Source of the DNA: JBHIYN01 sp041984235
Lineage (GTDB): Bacteria > Pseudomonadota > Gammaproteobacteria > Ga0077536
Reading direction: 5' to 3'
Length of the DNA stretch: 64,000 nucleotides
NCBI GenBank assembly: GCA_041984235.1
Contig: JBHIYN010000006.1
Span: 252,245 to 316,244 of the forward strand
Shown: positions 8,653-16,593 of the stretch, piece after piece
Layout of the letters: every line of letters begins with the position of its first letter
How positions within the stretch are numbered: the stretch's first letter is position 1
Notes under the pieces: model-generated
Database searches by the model: none
What the model saw: only the letters and a program-made list of their open reading frames with translations
What the model was told of the DNA's origin: nothing
Translations under genes and position numbers: made by a program

Positions 8653-9498
8653 GTGACCACCCTGAGCAAAGAATCGACCAGCCGCACCGTTCGCACGCGC
8701 GACTGGAACATCCACTACCACGAAGCCGGCAGCGGTCATCCGCTGATCCTGCTGCACGGATCGGGACCCGGCGCCACCGGCTGGAGCAATTTCGGCGGCA
8801 ACCTGCCCGGACTCGCCGAGCACTTCCACGTCCTGGCCGTCGACATGCCCGGCTGGGGCGCCTCGGATCCCTGCCCCGTCGAGCGCCTCGACCACGTTGA
8901 CGCCACGCTGCAGTTCATGGACGCACTGGGCCTGGACAAGGCTGCCCTGATCGGCAACTCCATGGGCGGCATTACCGCCGTGCGCCTGGCCGCCGAGCAT
9001 CCCGAACGCGTTTCGCACCTCATCACCATGGGCGCCGCGCTCAATCGCAGCCCGCGCCTGTTCGGCGCCGGCGACGGCCCGACCGAAGGGCTCAAGGTGT
9101 TGTTCGAGGCCTACCGCACGCCGACGACCGAGACCATGATGCGCCTGGTCGAGATCATGTGCTTCGACAAGAAGCACGCCACCGAGGACCTCTGCCGGCA
9201 GCGCGCCGAGGCCGCCGCCGCCGTGCCCGAGCACCTGCAGAACGCCCTCGCGGGGCTGCCGAAGGGCTGGCCCGCACCGCGCTTTGCGAGCCTCGAGGAC
9301 ATTGCACGTATCAGCGCGCCGTCACTGCTGATCCACGGTCGCGACGATCGCGTGGTGCACTGGGAGAACACGCTGCACCTCGTCGCGAACATTCCCGATT
9401 CGCGCATGGTCCTGATCAACCGCTGCGGACACTGGGCGATGATCGAGCGCGCCGCCGAGTTCGAGCGGCTGGTCGTCGATTTCGTGGTCAACAACTGA
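8653..9498 (+). CDS. Meta-cleavage product hydrolase (BphD/HsaD-like alpha/beta hydrolase)
   Basis: This gene encodes 281 residues from a GTG start with GAGGAGAT seven bases upstream. The oxyanion-hole motif is LLHGSGPGATGWSNF. The nucleophile Ser103 is in GNSMGG, the acid is Asp231/232 in HGRDDRVV, and His260 is in CGHWAMIE. This is the meta-cleavage product hydrolase layout, cutting a C-C bond in 2-hydroxy-6-oxo-hexadienoate products. It lies 50 bp after the extradiol dioxygenase and directly before the HsaA-like gene. The pair therefore performs ring opening and then C-C hydrolysis. The side-chain acid released is unknown. Confidence 0.88.
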   Translation: MTTLSKESTSRTVRTRDWNIHYHEAGSGHPLILLHGSGPGATGWSNFGGNLPGLAEHFHVLAVDMPGWGASDPCPVERLDHVDATLQFMDALGLDKAALIGNSMGGITAVRLAAEHPERVSHLITMGAALNRSPRLFGAGDGPTEGLKVLFEAYRTPTTETMMRLVEIMCFDKKHATEDLCRQRAEAAAAVPEHLQNALAGLPKGWPAPRFASLEDIARISAPSLLIHGRDDRVVHWENTLHLVANIPDSRMVLINRCGHWAMIERAAEFERLVVDFVVNN

Positions 9499-9508
9499 GG
9501 ATCCGCAC

Positions 9509-10678
9509 GTGCACGACTCAGTCAGCTTCATCGAAGACTCGGCGCAGGATCTGCGCGACGAACACGGCCCCTGCGATACTGCAGGCCAGCTCACCGCCCG
9601 GGCGGCGCAGATCCTGCGCGAATCCAACGGCATGCGCCTGCTGCAGAGCAGGCGCCACGACGGATTCGAGGCCGACCTGACCGATTTCTATGCCTGGGTG
9701 CGCACCGCTGCCCGCTACAACCCGTCGGCGGGCTTGGTCGCGGGGGTCGTCGGCGTGCACCCGTGGGAGATCGCCCTGTGCGATCCGCAGCTGCAGGAAG
9801 AAATCTACGGCGAGGACTCCTCGACCTGGGTTGCCTCGCCGTACGCACCGTTCGGGCATGCCATGCCGACCGACGGCGGTTTCCTGCTGACCGGCGAATG
9901 GCCGTACTCCACCGGGACCGACCAGTGCGACTGGGCGGTGCTGGGCGGGATGGTGACCGATGCGGACGGCGAGGTTCCGATGCCGCCGGACGTGCAGCAC
10001 TTCTTCCTGCCTCGCAGCGACTACGAGATCGTCGAGGGCTCGTGGAACGTCATGGGCCTCTCGGGCACCGGCAGCAAGAACGTGAAAGTGACCAATGCCT
10101 TCGTCCCCGACTATCGCATCGTCGGCCACGTCGCCATGTGCGACAGCGAGTATCGGCACCGGCAGCCGGATTCCCCGATGTACCATCTGCCGTTTGGAGG
10201 CGTGTTCTCCGCGGCGATCACCTCGGCCACCTTCGGCATCGCGCGCGGCACACTCGACGCCTATCGCGAGCAGCTCAAGTCGCGCGTATCGGTATCAGGC
10301 GTGGTCGGCAAGAGCGATCCGTTCCAGCAGGCCGCCCTGGCCGAAGCCGAAGCCGATCTCGCGGCCGGAATCTCGCACCTCGACGTCATGAGCATGGACA
10401 TGCTGGAGCAGGCCCGGCGCGGCAACCCGATGACGCTCACCATGCGTCTCGATTTCCGGCGCAACCAGGTGCGCGCGGTCCAGCGCGTGCTGGAGTCGGT
10501 CGACCGCCTGCTCTCGCGTGCCGGCTCCTCGGCGGTGTGGACGACGCGGCCGATCGAGCGCTTCTGGCGCGATCTGCGCACCGCTGCGACCCACGTGTGC
10601 AACGTCACCGACGTCATCTACCCGGCCTGGGCCAATCACGAGTTCACCCTCGGCAACGAGATCAACGCCTTCTATTGA
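9509..10678 (+). CDS. HsaA-like two-component flavin monooxygenase, oxygenase component
   Basis: This gene encodes 389 residues from a GTG start with GAGGAT eight bases upstream, 10 bp after the hydrolase stop. It has the acyl-CoA dehydrogenase fold of class D flavin monooxygenases. The signs are LTGEWPYSTGTDQCDWAVLG, a WNVMGLSGTGSKNV segment and the C-terminal FWRDLRTAATHVCN block. HsaA-type enzymes ortho-hydroxylate a phenol to give the catechol that the extradiol dioxygenase then cleaves. They need reduced flavin from a separate reductase (HsaB), and no such reductase is adjacent here. Together with the two preceding genes it makes a complete hydroxylate-cleave-hydrolyse module. Confidence 0.82.
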   Translation: MHDSVSFIEDSAQDLRDEHGPCDTAGQLTARAAQILRESNGMRLLQSRRHDGFEADLTDFYAWVRTAARYNPSAGLVAGVVGVHPWEIALCDPQLQEEIYGEDSSTWVASPYAPFGHAMPTDGGFLLTGEWPYSTGTDQCDWAVLGGMVTDADGEVPMPPDVQHFFLPRSDYEIVEGSWNVMGLSGTGSKNVKVTNAFVPDYRIVGHVAMCDSEYRHRQPDSPMYHLPFGGVFSAAITSATFGIARGTLDAYREQLKSRVSVSGVVGKSDPFQQAALAEAEADLAAGISHLDVMSMDMLEQARRGNPMTLTMRLDFRRNQVRAVQRVLESVDRLLSRAGSSAVWTTRPIERFWRDLRTAATHVCNVTDVIYPAWANHEFTLGNEINAFY

Positions 10679-11079
10679 GGACGATGTCCCGGCCAGCGGG
10701 CATCCGGTACAGGCCGGGACCTCCGCGACGAAGCGCGCACTGGCAGGTGCCGCGGGTTCGACGCACAGGTCATCCGGAAACGTAGCCTCGTCCGGTCAGG
10801 CAGGCAGGTGGAGAACGCACGAACGCAGGCCCCGTTCTCGCCCGCGCCCTGCGTCATGACGGTGCTGGTTCACGCCTGGCTTTGTCCAGGGATGCCGGCG
10901 AGGGCGCCGACCCCGGCACCGACCGCCGCGGAACCGCGCAGGCCGTAGACTATCGCCCAGGGGACCCGTCGACCGTCGCCCTCAACAAAGCCGAGTGCCG
11001 CTCACGATGGCCCCCGGTGCGGCGCCGGCACCCCCGCACCGGGGACCCGGGTCGGACAATCCGGGAGGAAACGAACCAC
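10679..11079. other. 401-bp intergenic region, no gene seen
   Basis: This stretch lies between the HsaA-like gene and the carotenoid oxygenase gene. It is GC-rich with no supported open frame, no recognisable intrinsic terminator and no obvious palindrome. The last 20 bases carry the GGGAGGAA ribosome-binding site of the next gene. Confidence 0.6.
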
Positions 11080-12540
11080 ATGGAACCCACACCGGCGCCG
11101 AGCGCCTTTCCCGATACGCCGACCTTCACCGGCTACAACACCCCCACGCTGGAGGAGATCGACGCCCCGGATCTCGAGATCGTCGGCGAGATGCCGGCCG
11201 AGCTGCGCGGGGACTTCTACCGCTGTGGCCCCGACCCGCGCTACCCGCCGCGGCTGGGCGACGACGTCTACATCAACGGCGACGGCATGATCGGGCAGTT
11301 CCGACTCGGCGACGGCCGCGCGGACTACCGCTGCCGCTACGTCAGGACCGAGAAATTCCTCGCCGAGGAACGCGCCGGCAAGGCCCTGTTCGGCGCCTAC
11401 CGCAATCCCTTCACCGACGATGCCAGCGTCAGCGGCGTCGACCGCAGCACCGCCAACACCGCCGCGTTCTTTCACGCCGGCAGGCTGTTCGCCCTGAAGG
11501 AGGACGGCCTGCCGTACCGGATCGACCCCGGCTCGCTGCAGACCCTGGGACGCCACGACTTTGGCGGACGCCTGCGCTCACTCACGGTCACGGCGCACCC
11601 GAAGCTCGATGCGAGCACCGGCGAATGGATGTTCTTCGGCTACGAGGCCGATGGCCTGGCCTCGCCGCGGGTCGCCTATGCGATCGCGGATGCGGACGGC
11701 CAGCTCGTGCAGGAGCAATGGTTCTCCGCGCCCTACCCGGCCATGCAGCACGATTTCGCGGTCACCCGCGACTACGTGATCTTCCTCGTCTTCCCGACCA
11801 CCGCCGACATCGAGCGCATGCGCGCGGGCGGCGACCACTGGGCCTGGCAGGACGACCTGCCGGCCTGGCTCGGCCTCATGCCGCGCAACGGCGCGGTCGA
11901 GGACATCCGCTGGCGCCGCTATCCGGCCGCGTCGTCGTTTCACGTCGCCAACGCGTTCAACGACGGCAGCACCGTCTGCATCGACCTGCTGATGTCGAAG
12001 CGCAACGGGTTTCCCTACATCCGCAACGCGGACGGCAGCGCACCCGAGCTGGCCGACCTGCTGCCGTTCCCGACCCGCCTCACGCTCGACGCGGCGAATC
12101 CGGAAGGCGCCGTCGAGACCACCCGGCTGAGCCCGATCCCGGGCGAGCTGCCGATGATCGACCGCCGGCTCAGCACCACGCAGCACCGCACGATTTACTA
12201 CGGCGGCATCAGCCCCGAGCTACCGCCGTGCATCACCGGCCCGGTGGGGCCGGGCTTCAACACGCTGGTCAGCGTCGATACCGGGAGCGGCAGGCTTGCC
12301 ACCTTCAGCCAGGGCCCGAACCGCACCTTCCAGGAACCCCAGTTCGTCGGCTCGGCAGAGCGGCCGGGCGGTTACCTCGTGGTGGTCTCCGATCACCACG
12401 ACACCAGCGACGCGCGCCTGCTGATCCTGCCGGCCGACGACATCGCGGCCGGCCCGCTGGCCGAGGTCGTGGTGCCGTTCCGGCTGCGCGCGACCTTCCA
12501 TGGCTGCTGGGTGGCCGCGGGCGCGCGCCATGGCGTGTGA
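11080..12540 (+). CDS. Carotenoid/stilbene-cleaving oxygenase family protein
   Basis: This gene encodes 486 residues. The ATG at 11080 follows GGGAGGAA by 8 bases and gives the standard family N-terminus (ELRGDFYRCGPDPRYPP). The four Fe(II)-binding histidines are placeable at H173 (TAHPKLD), H224 (MQHDFAVT), H288 (SFHVANAF) and H474 (TFHGCW), matching the seven-bladed-propeller carotenoid cleavage and lignostilbene dioxygenase family. It splits a C=C double bond in an apocarotenoid or stilbene-like compound. Its position between the ring-cleavage module and another flavoprotein suggests a role in using a conjugated terpenoid or lignin-type compound. That role is inference. Confidence 0.85.
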   Translation: MEPTPAPSAFPDTPTFTGYNTPTLEEIDAPDLEIVGEMPAELRGDFYRCGPDPRYPPRLGDDVYINGDGMIGQFRLGDGRADYRCRYVRTEKFLAEERAGKALFGAYRNPFTDDASVSGVDRSTANTAAFFHAGRLFALKEDGLPYRIDPGSLQTLGRHDFGGRLRSLTVTAHPKLDASTGEWMFFGYEADGLASPRVAYAIADADGQLVQEQWFSAPYPAMQHDFAVTRDYVIFLVFPTTADIERMRAGGDHWAWQDDLPAWLGLMPRNGAVEDIRWRRYPAASSFHVANAFNDGSTVCIDLLMSKRNGFPYIRNADGSAPELADLLPFPTRLTLDAANPEGAVETTRLSPIPGELPMIDRRLSTTQHRTIYYGGISPELPPCITGPVGPGFNTLVSVDTGSGRLATFSQGPNRTFQEPQFVGSAERPGGYLVVVSDHHDTSDARLLILPADDIAAGPLAEVVVPFRLRATFHGCWVAAGARHGV

Positions 12541-12698
12541 GCAGACGCAGCGGAACATGATCACGCGGCCGTCCGGGTCCGGATTGGAACACCGCACGCC
12601 CCGCTCATAGTCTTCAGCGCAGCCGCCAGCGGGAACCCGCGCTCCTGTTATGGTGTGAGTTCACGCTGACCGGGCATTGACCGAGGGAGGGCACGCCA

Positions 12699-14066
12699 AT
12701 GCCGATTGAAGCCGATTACCTGGTCGTCGGGGCCGGCGCCATGGGCATGGCCTTCACCGACGTCATCCTCAACGAGACCGATGCGACCGTGGCGCTGGTC
12801 GACCGCCTGCATGCGCCGGGCGGACACTGGAACAAGGCCTACCCGTTCGTGCGCCTGCACCAGCCCTCCGCCTTCTACGGCGTGAACTCGCGCCGCCTCG
12901 GCAACGACACCATCGACCGCGAAGGCTGGAACGCCGGGCTCTACGAGCTCGCGACCAACGGCGAAGTGTGTGCGTACTTCGATCACGTCATGCGCGAGCA
13001 GTTCCTGCCGTCAGGACGCGTGCACTACCTGCCGATGTCGAATCACCTCGGCGGGGGACGCATCGAATCGTTGCTGACGGGCGCGGAGTCGCAGGTTGCG
13101 TCGCGCCGGATCGTCGATGCGACCTTCATGAACGTGAGGGTGCCTTCGATGCGCCCGCCGCCGTTCGAAGTCGACCCGGCGGCGACCTGCCTGCCGCTCA
13201 ACGCACTGCCCGACTGCGCGGCGGACTACTCGGACTTCGTCGTCGTCGGTGCCGGCAAGACCGGGTTCGATGCCTGCCTCTTCCTGCTCCGGCATGGCGT
13301 CGACCCGGACTCGATACGCTGGATCATGCCGCGCGACTCGTGGCTGCTGAACCGCGCCAGCATCCAGGCCCTGGATCTGTTCGAGGACTGCATGCTGCAC
13401 TGGTTCGCCGATACCTTCACCGCCATCGCCGGCGCGGCGTCACTCACGGACGCCTACCTGCGCGTCGAGCACGCCGGCCAGCTGCTGCGCCTCGACCCGG
13501 ACGTAGAGCCGACGATGTACCGCTGCTGCACCGTGACCGAGGCCGAGCTCGAGCAGGTGCGGCGGATCAGGAACGTGGTGCGGCAGGGCCGCGTCCAACG
13601 CATCGAAGCGGATCGCGCCGTCCTCGACGGCGGCGAGCTGCCGTACGGTCCCGGCACGCTGTTCGTCGACTGCACCGCCGACGGCCTCGCGCGGCGTCCG
13701 CCGCAACCGGTGTTCGCGGGCGAGACCATCACGCTGCAATCCGTGCGCACCTGCCAGCAGGTCTTCAGCGCGGCATTCATCGCGCACGTGGAGGCGGCCT
13801 ACGACGACGAGGCGCTCAAGAACGAGCTCGCCACCCCGGTCCCGCACCCCGATTCGGCACGCGACTTCCTGACCAACATCGTCGCGGATCTCGTCAACAC
13901 GGCGCGCTGGGCGGAAGACGAGGATCTCACCGAGTGGCTGGTGAATGCGCGGCTGGATGCGTTCTCGCGGCCCGGTGAGCCGAGCGCACGCGAGGTCGAG
14001 TTGCGCGAACGGATTGTCGAGGATGGGGGGCGTGCGGCGGAGAGGATCGGGGAGCTTTTGGAGTGA
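12699..14066 (+). CDS. FAD/NAD(P)-binding oxidoreductase (flavin monooxygenase-like)
   Basis: This gene encodes 455 residues from an ATG with GAGGGAGG upstream. An N-terminal dinucleotide fold, VVGAGAMG, is at about residues 9-16, followed by VDRLHAPGGHWNKAYPFVRLHQPS, which resembles flavin monooxygenase FAD sites. A second Rossmann motif, VVVGAGKTGFDA, is near residue 180. The C-terminal third is not specific. It probably oxidises or hydroxylates a substrate in the same catabolic cluster, but I cannot name the reaction. It is the last backbone-like, high-GC gene before the lower-GC defence island. Confidence 0.7.
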   Translation: MPIEADYLVVGAGAMGMAFTDVILNETDATVALVDRLHAPGGHWNKAYPFVRLHQPSAFYGVNSRRLGNDTIDREGWNAGLYELATNGEVCAYFDHVMREQFLPSGRVHYLPMSNHLGGGRIESLLTGAESQVASRRIVDATFMNVRVPSMRPPPFEVDPAATCLPLNALPDCAADYSDFVVVGAGKTGFDACLFLLRHGVDPDSIRWIMPRDSWLLNRASIQALDLFEDCMLHWFADTFTAIAGAASLTDAYLRVEHAGQLLRLDPDVEPTMYRCCTVTEAELEQVRRIRNVVRQGRVQRIEADRAVLDGGELPYGPGTLFVDCTADGLARRPPQPVFAGETITLQSVRTCQQVFSAAFIAHVEAAYDDEALKNELATPVPHPDSARDFLTNIVADLVNTARWAEDEDLTEWLVNARLDAFSRPGEPSAREVELRERIVEDGGRAAERIGELLE

Positions 14067-14158
14067 GGAGTATTAGGTTGCGCTGAGGCGGTCCCGTAAG
14101 CTCCGCCTGCTGCGGTCTCCACTTGATTTTGTATTCAACCCGTAAGCTCCCCCGTCAA

Positions 14159-14563
14159 TGACACAGTTCAAGAGTGGAGTTTCCGGCGTTTTGACGTTGG
14201 CCCCGTTCTGAGACCGATCATTACTGGACTTTGGTAGCTTCCGAGGGCCGTTTTCTTTCATACCGCGGACAGGATCTGCTTGTCCTGTTTCAAATCCGCC
14301 ACCGCGCGCTTCAGGCGACCGTTTTCCTCCCGCAACTGCCGCTGGCCACGCAGCTCCGAAACGCCCAGATGCGCGTACTTCTTCTTCTTCCACGCGCAGA
14401 ACGTCGCCTCGCTTGCCCCGAACTGCCGGCAGATCTCGCCCGGCTGCCGTGCCCGCCTCGTGCTGCCGCAGCGCGTAGGTCGCCTGTTCATCCGAAAACT
14501 TCGGCCGTTTCATGCCCTCTCTCCGGTGTTCGAGGTCCTCGAAACCCCACTTTAGTTCAGGTC
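14159..14563 (-). mobile_element. Internally deleted IS3-family element remnant
   Basis: The segment is about 405 bp. Its ends are imperfect inverted repeats: inward-reading TGACACAGTTCAAGAGTGGA at 14159 and its partner ending at 14563 (GACCTGAACTAAAGTGGGG read inward) share about 16 of 23 positions. Inside lies only a broken OrfA; OrfB with the DDE catalytic domain is missing. A 12-bp direct repeat, CCCGTAAGCTCC, occurs just left of it (14093-14104 and 14139-14150). No clear target duplication is visible. It marks the left edge of the low-GC defence island. Confidence 0.55.
14258..14513 (-). pseudogene. Frameshifted, truncated IS3-family transposase OrfA
   Basis: The first frame begins MKRPKFSDEQATYALRQHEAG, the usual OrfA N-terminus. 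The reading then continues in a second frame as GEICRQFGASEATFCAWKKK followed by VSELRGQRQLREENGRLKRA, ending at LKQDKQILSAV. Together this is a full helix-turn-helix plus leucine-zipper OrfA of about 85 residues split by one frameshift near 14450. No OrfB follows. It cannot transpose by itself. Confidence 0.75.
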
Positions 14564-14622
14564 TAAATGGACGTCGATTTCGGGGCTGACGTCAACGGAC
14601 GGCACGGTAGGATTCGTTCTGC

Positions 14623-16593
14623 CTAGCCGGATGGGTTGGTTGTCACGAAATCGCTATACATCTCGCCCACCGTGAGAAGTTCCCGCGAGAATTCCGAATG
14701 CGGGTCGCTCAAGTGGATTATTAGAGTATCGATTGGTCGCGTAAGTGCGATAAGCGCCCAGCGCCAAGCCGATTCGACGGCCTTGGAATCGACGTCCATA
14801 AGGGCCATTTCAGGGCTAACGTGGCGGCCCTCATTGCGGGCTTCCTCGACTCGATGGGCGAGAAATTTGTCGAAAGATTCGAGTACGACCGTCCATCCTT
14901 CGAGGCCGCGGCAAGACGCGTATTGAACGACCCGGAAGTCAGTAATCGATCTGGGGAAGTCCCGACGCTTCCGTTCGTCGAACCCATCCCACGTAGAGCC
15001 GCCCCAATCGTGCAGTGCGTCAGTCAATTCGCAACTCGTGTTCTGGCCCGATTTTCGAATCGAATCTGGGGGTACACAGAACAACATGTCTATCTCCGCG
15101 TTCCCAGCTTCCTTGCACTCAGCGACTAATCGTTGGTGTAGATCGTAGCAGTCGGCGTACGATTTCGTCAGGAAGATAACTCGCCCCCCGGCTGCGTCCT
15201 CGTTAGGCTCAAACCGCCAGCCCAGACCCAACCGGTCTACGAGTGTAGAGACGAAAAGGGAAACATTTCGTTTCAAGCGAAGACAGCGGGTTCGACTTAT
15301 ACCAACACGCTCCGCGCTGGGTGTCCCAACCCGCCAATCGGCCAGCCTCCCGCGCACGAGTTGGTCTACACCGTCAGCCACGATAAGTCGAAGACCACTG
15401 TAAATGGATTTGAGCAGACGAATTTCTTCTGTAGGCCAATCTTGCCCCTCGTCGACTAGGATGAAGTCGTAGTCGAACTGATTAGGCGAGGATTCTATTA
15501 CCTCTGCAATGTCGTCGCTCGTGATGGCGCCGCTGCTAAATAGTTCGACGGCTTCTGTAAGCTGGCGAGGGTACTCGTCGTAATCGACGTCCTCCCCCCC
15601 GATGATTCCTAGGCGGTGACACCAAGCGTAAACGAAGGACATTACCGTCTGGACTTGGATCCCCCCTTCTTCAACAGAACTTGGGATGTGAAGTAGAGCC
15701 ATTTGGCGACGAATGTCAGCTGAAAGGGCATGGTTGTAGGTAAGCAGGATCGACCGTTTGCCCGTTTCCCTCCAAACGCGCCAGCCAACCTGTAGGAGGG
15801 CGACCGTTTTGCCCGTTCCACCAACGCCGCGCAGCGTAACAAGCTTGTTGCCAGCGTGCAGGAGCACCGCTTCTACCGCCTCACTGCGCGACGCGATTCG
15901 ATCCATCCGCGCACGGTCGAGGGCGGTAGGGATGACCGGCCGGAAGATAGGCGCGGATAGCACGCGGTTAGCTTTGACCACGTCAAATGACTGAAGGGTG
16001 TATTGCTGGCCAACCTTGCGGAGCGGGGCAGTCGACGCGACCGCCGTTAGTAATGCATTGCCGTCGAAAGTCTGAGTCACGACGCCATTTATTCTTGACC
16101 GTTCTACGTTAGGTAAGACGACTGCACGAAAGACAAATGCGTCTACGTGCTGATCGGCGTAGTAGGACTTGAGCGAATGGACTTGCTTGACATTTTGCTC
16201 GGTAGCGTCGTGAAACTTTGCGGGCCCGCCACGCGAATAACTTACGATGACCTTGTCGCCCACGAACCGCACCGACCCGGGGTCGTGATCCTTGACTTCC
16301 ATGGCAACGATGAGGGATCTCACCGAGATGTTTCGCGCTGTCACCCGATTACCGTTGTTGTCCTTAAGGACCCTCGTAGCGCGGAAGTACATCGGCTTAT
16401 CGAAGGCCAGGCAAAGCACGATGTCCACGTCGCTGACAGGGTAGCCAGAAAGCGTGACGTTCGCCGCGATCGTCGCTCGGAGCCCGGATTCGCCCGCCTC
16501 TTCGAGCTTGGGCCACAAGTGGACGAGTGCGGACCGGACTTGCTGCGCGGCCCGATACTCGGGCGAACCTTCGAGTCCGATTAGCTCGATCAT
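14623..16593 (-). CDS. PD-(D/E)XK/NERD-like nuclease fused to UvrD-type SF1 helicase (possible DruF)
   Basis: This gene encodes 656 residues. The N-terminal about 160 residues look like a restriction-type nuclease core: VSDVDIV with D57, then MEVK with E99 and K101. An SF1 ATPase follows: Walker A GVGGTGKT (256-263), Walker B FILVDEGQDW (378-386), and a late VVQYASCRGLEGWTVV motif near residue 570. It is the last gene of a minus-strand operon. Its start overlaps the stop of the 1,805-aa helicase by 4 bases (16590-16593), so production is coupled. In context it is probably an effector or processing subunit of the defence system, comparable to DruF of Druantia type II. The system name is inference; the domains are seen. 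Confidence 0.75.
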   Translation of the reverse strand: MIELIGLEGSPEYRAAQQVRSALVHLWPKLEEAGESGLRATIAANVTLSGYPVSDVDIVLCLAFDKPMYFRATRVLKDNNGNRVTARNISVRSLIVAMEVKDHDPGSVRFVGDKVIVSYSRGGPAKFHDATEQNVKQVHSLKSYYADQHVDAFVFRAVVLPNVERSRINGVVTQTFDGNALLTAVASTAPLRKVGQQYTLQSFDVVKANRVLSAPIFRPVIPTALDRARMDRIASRSEAVEAVLLHAGNKLVTLRGVGGTGKTVALLQVGWRVWRETGKRSILLTYNHALSADIRRQMALLHIPSSVEEGGIQVQTVMSFVYAWCHRLGIIGGEDVDYDEYPRQLTEAVELFSSGAITSDDIAEVIESSPNQFDYDFILVDEGQDWPTEEIRLLKSIYSGLRLIVADGVDQLVRGRLADWRVGTPSAERVGISRTRCLRLKRNVSLFVSTLVDRLGLGWRFEPNEDAAGGRVIFLTKSYADCYDLHQRLVAECKEAGNAEIDMLFCVPPDSIRKSGQNTSCELTDALHDWGGSTWDGFDERKRRDFPRSITDFRVVQYASCRGLEGWTVVLESFDKFLAHRVEEARNEGRHVSPEMALMDVDSKAVESAWRWALIALTRPIDTLIIHLSDPHSEFSRELLTVGEMYSDFVTTNPSG

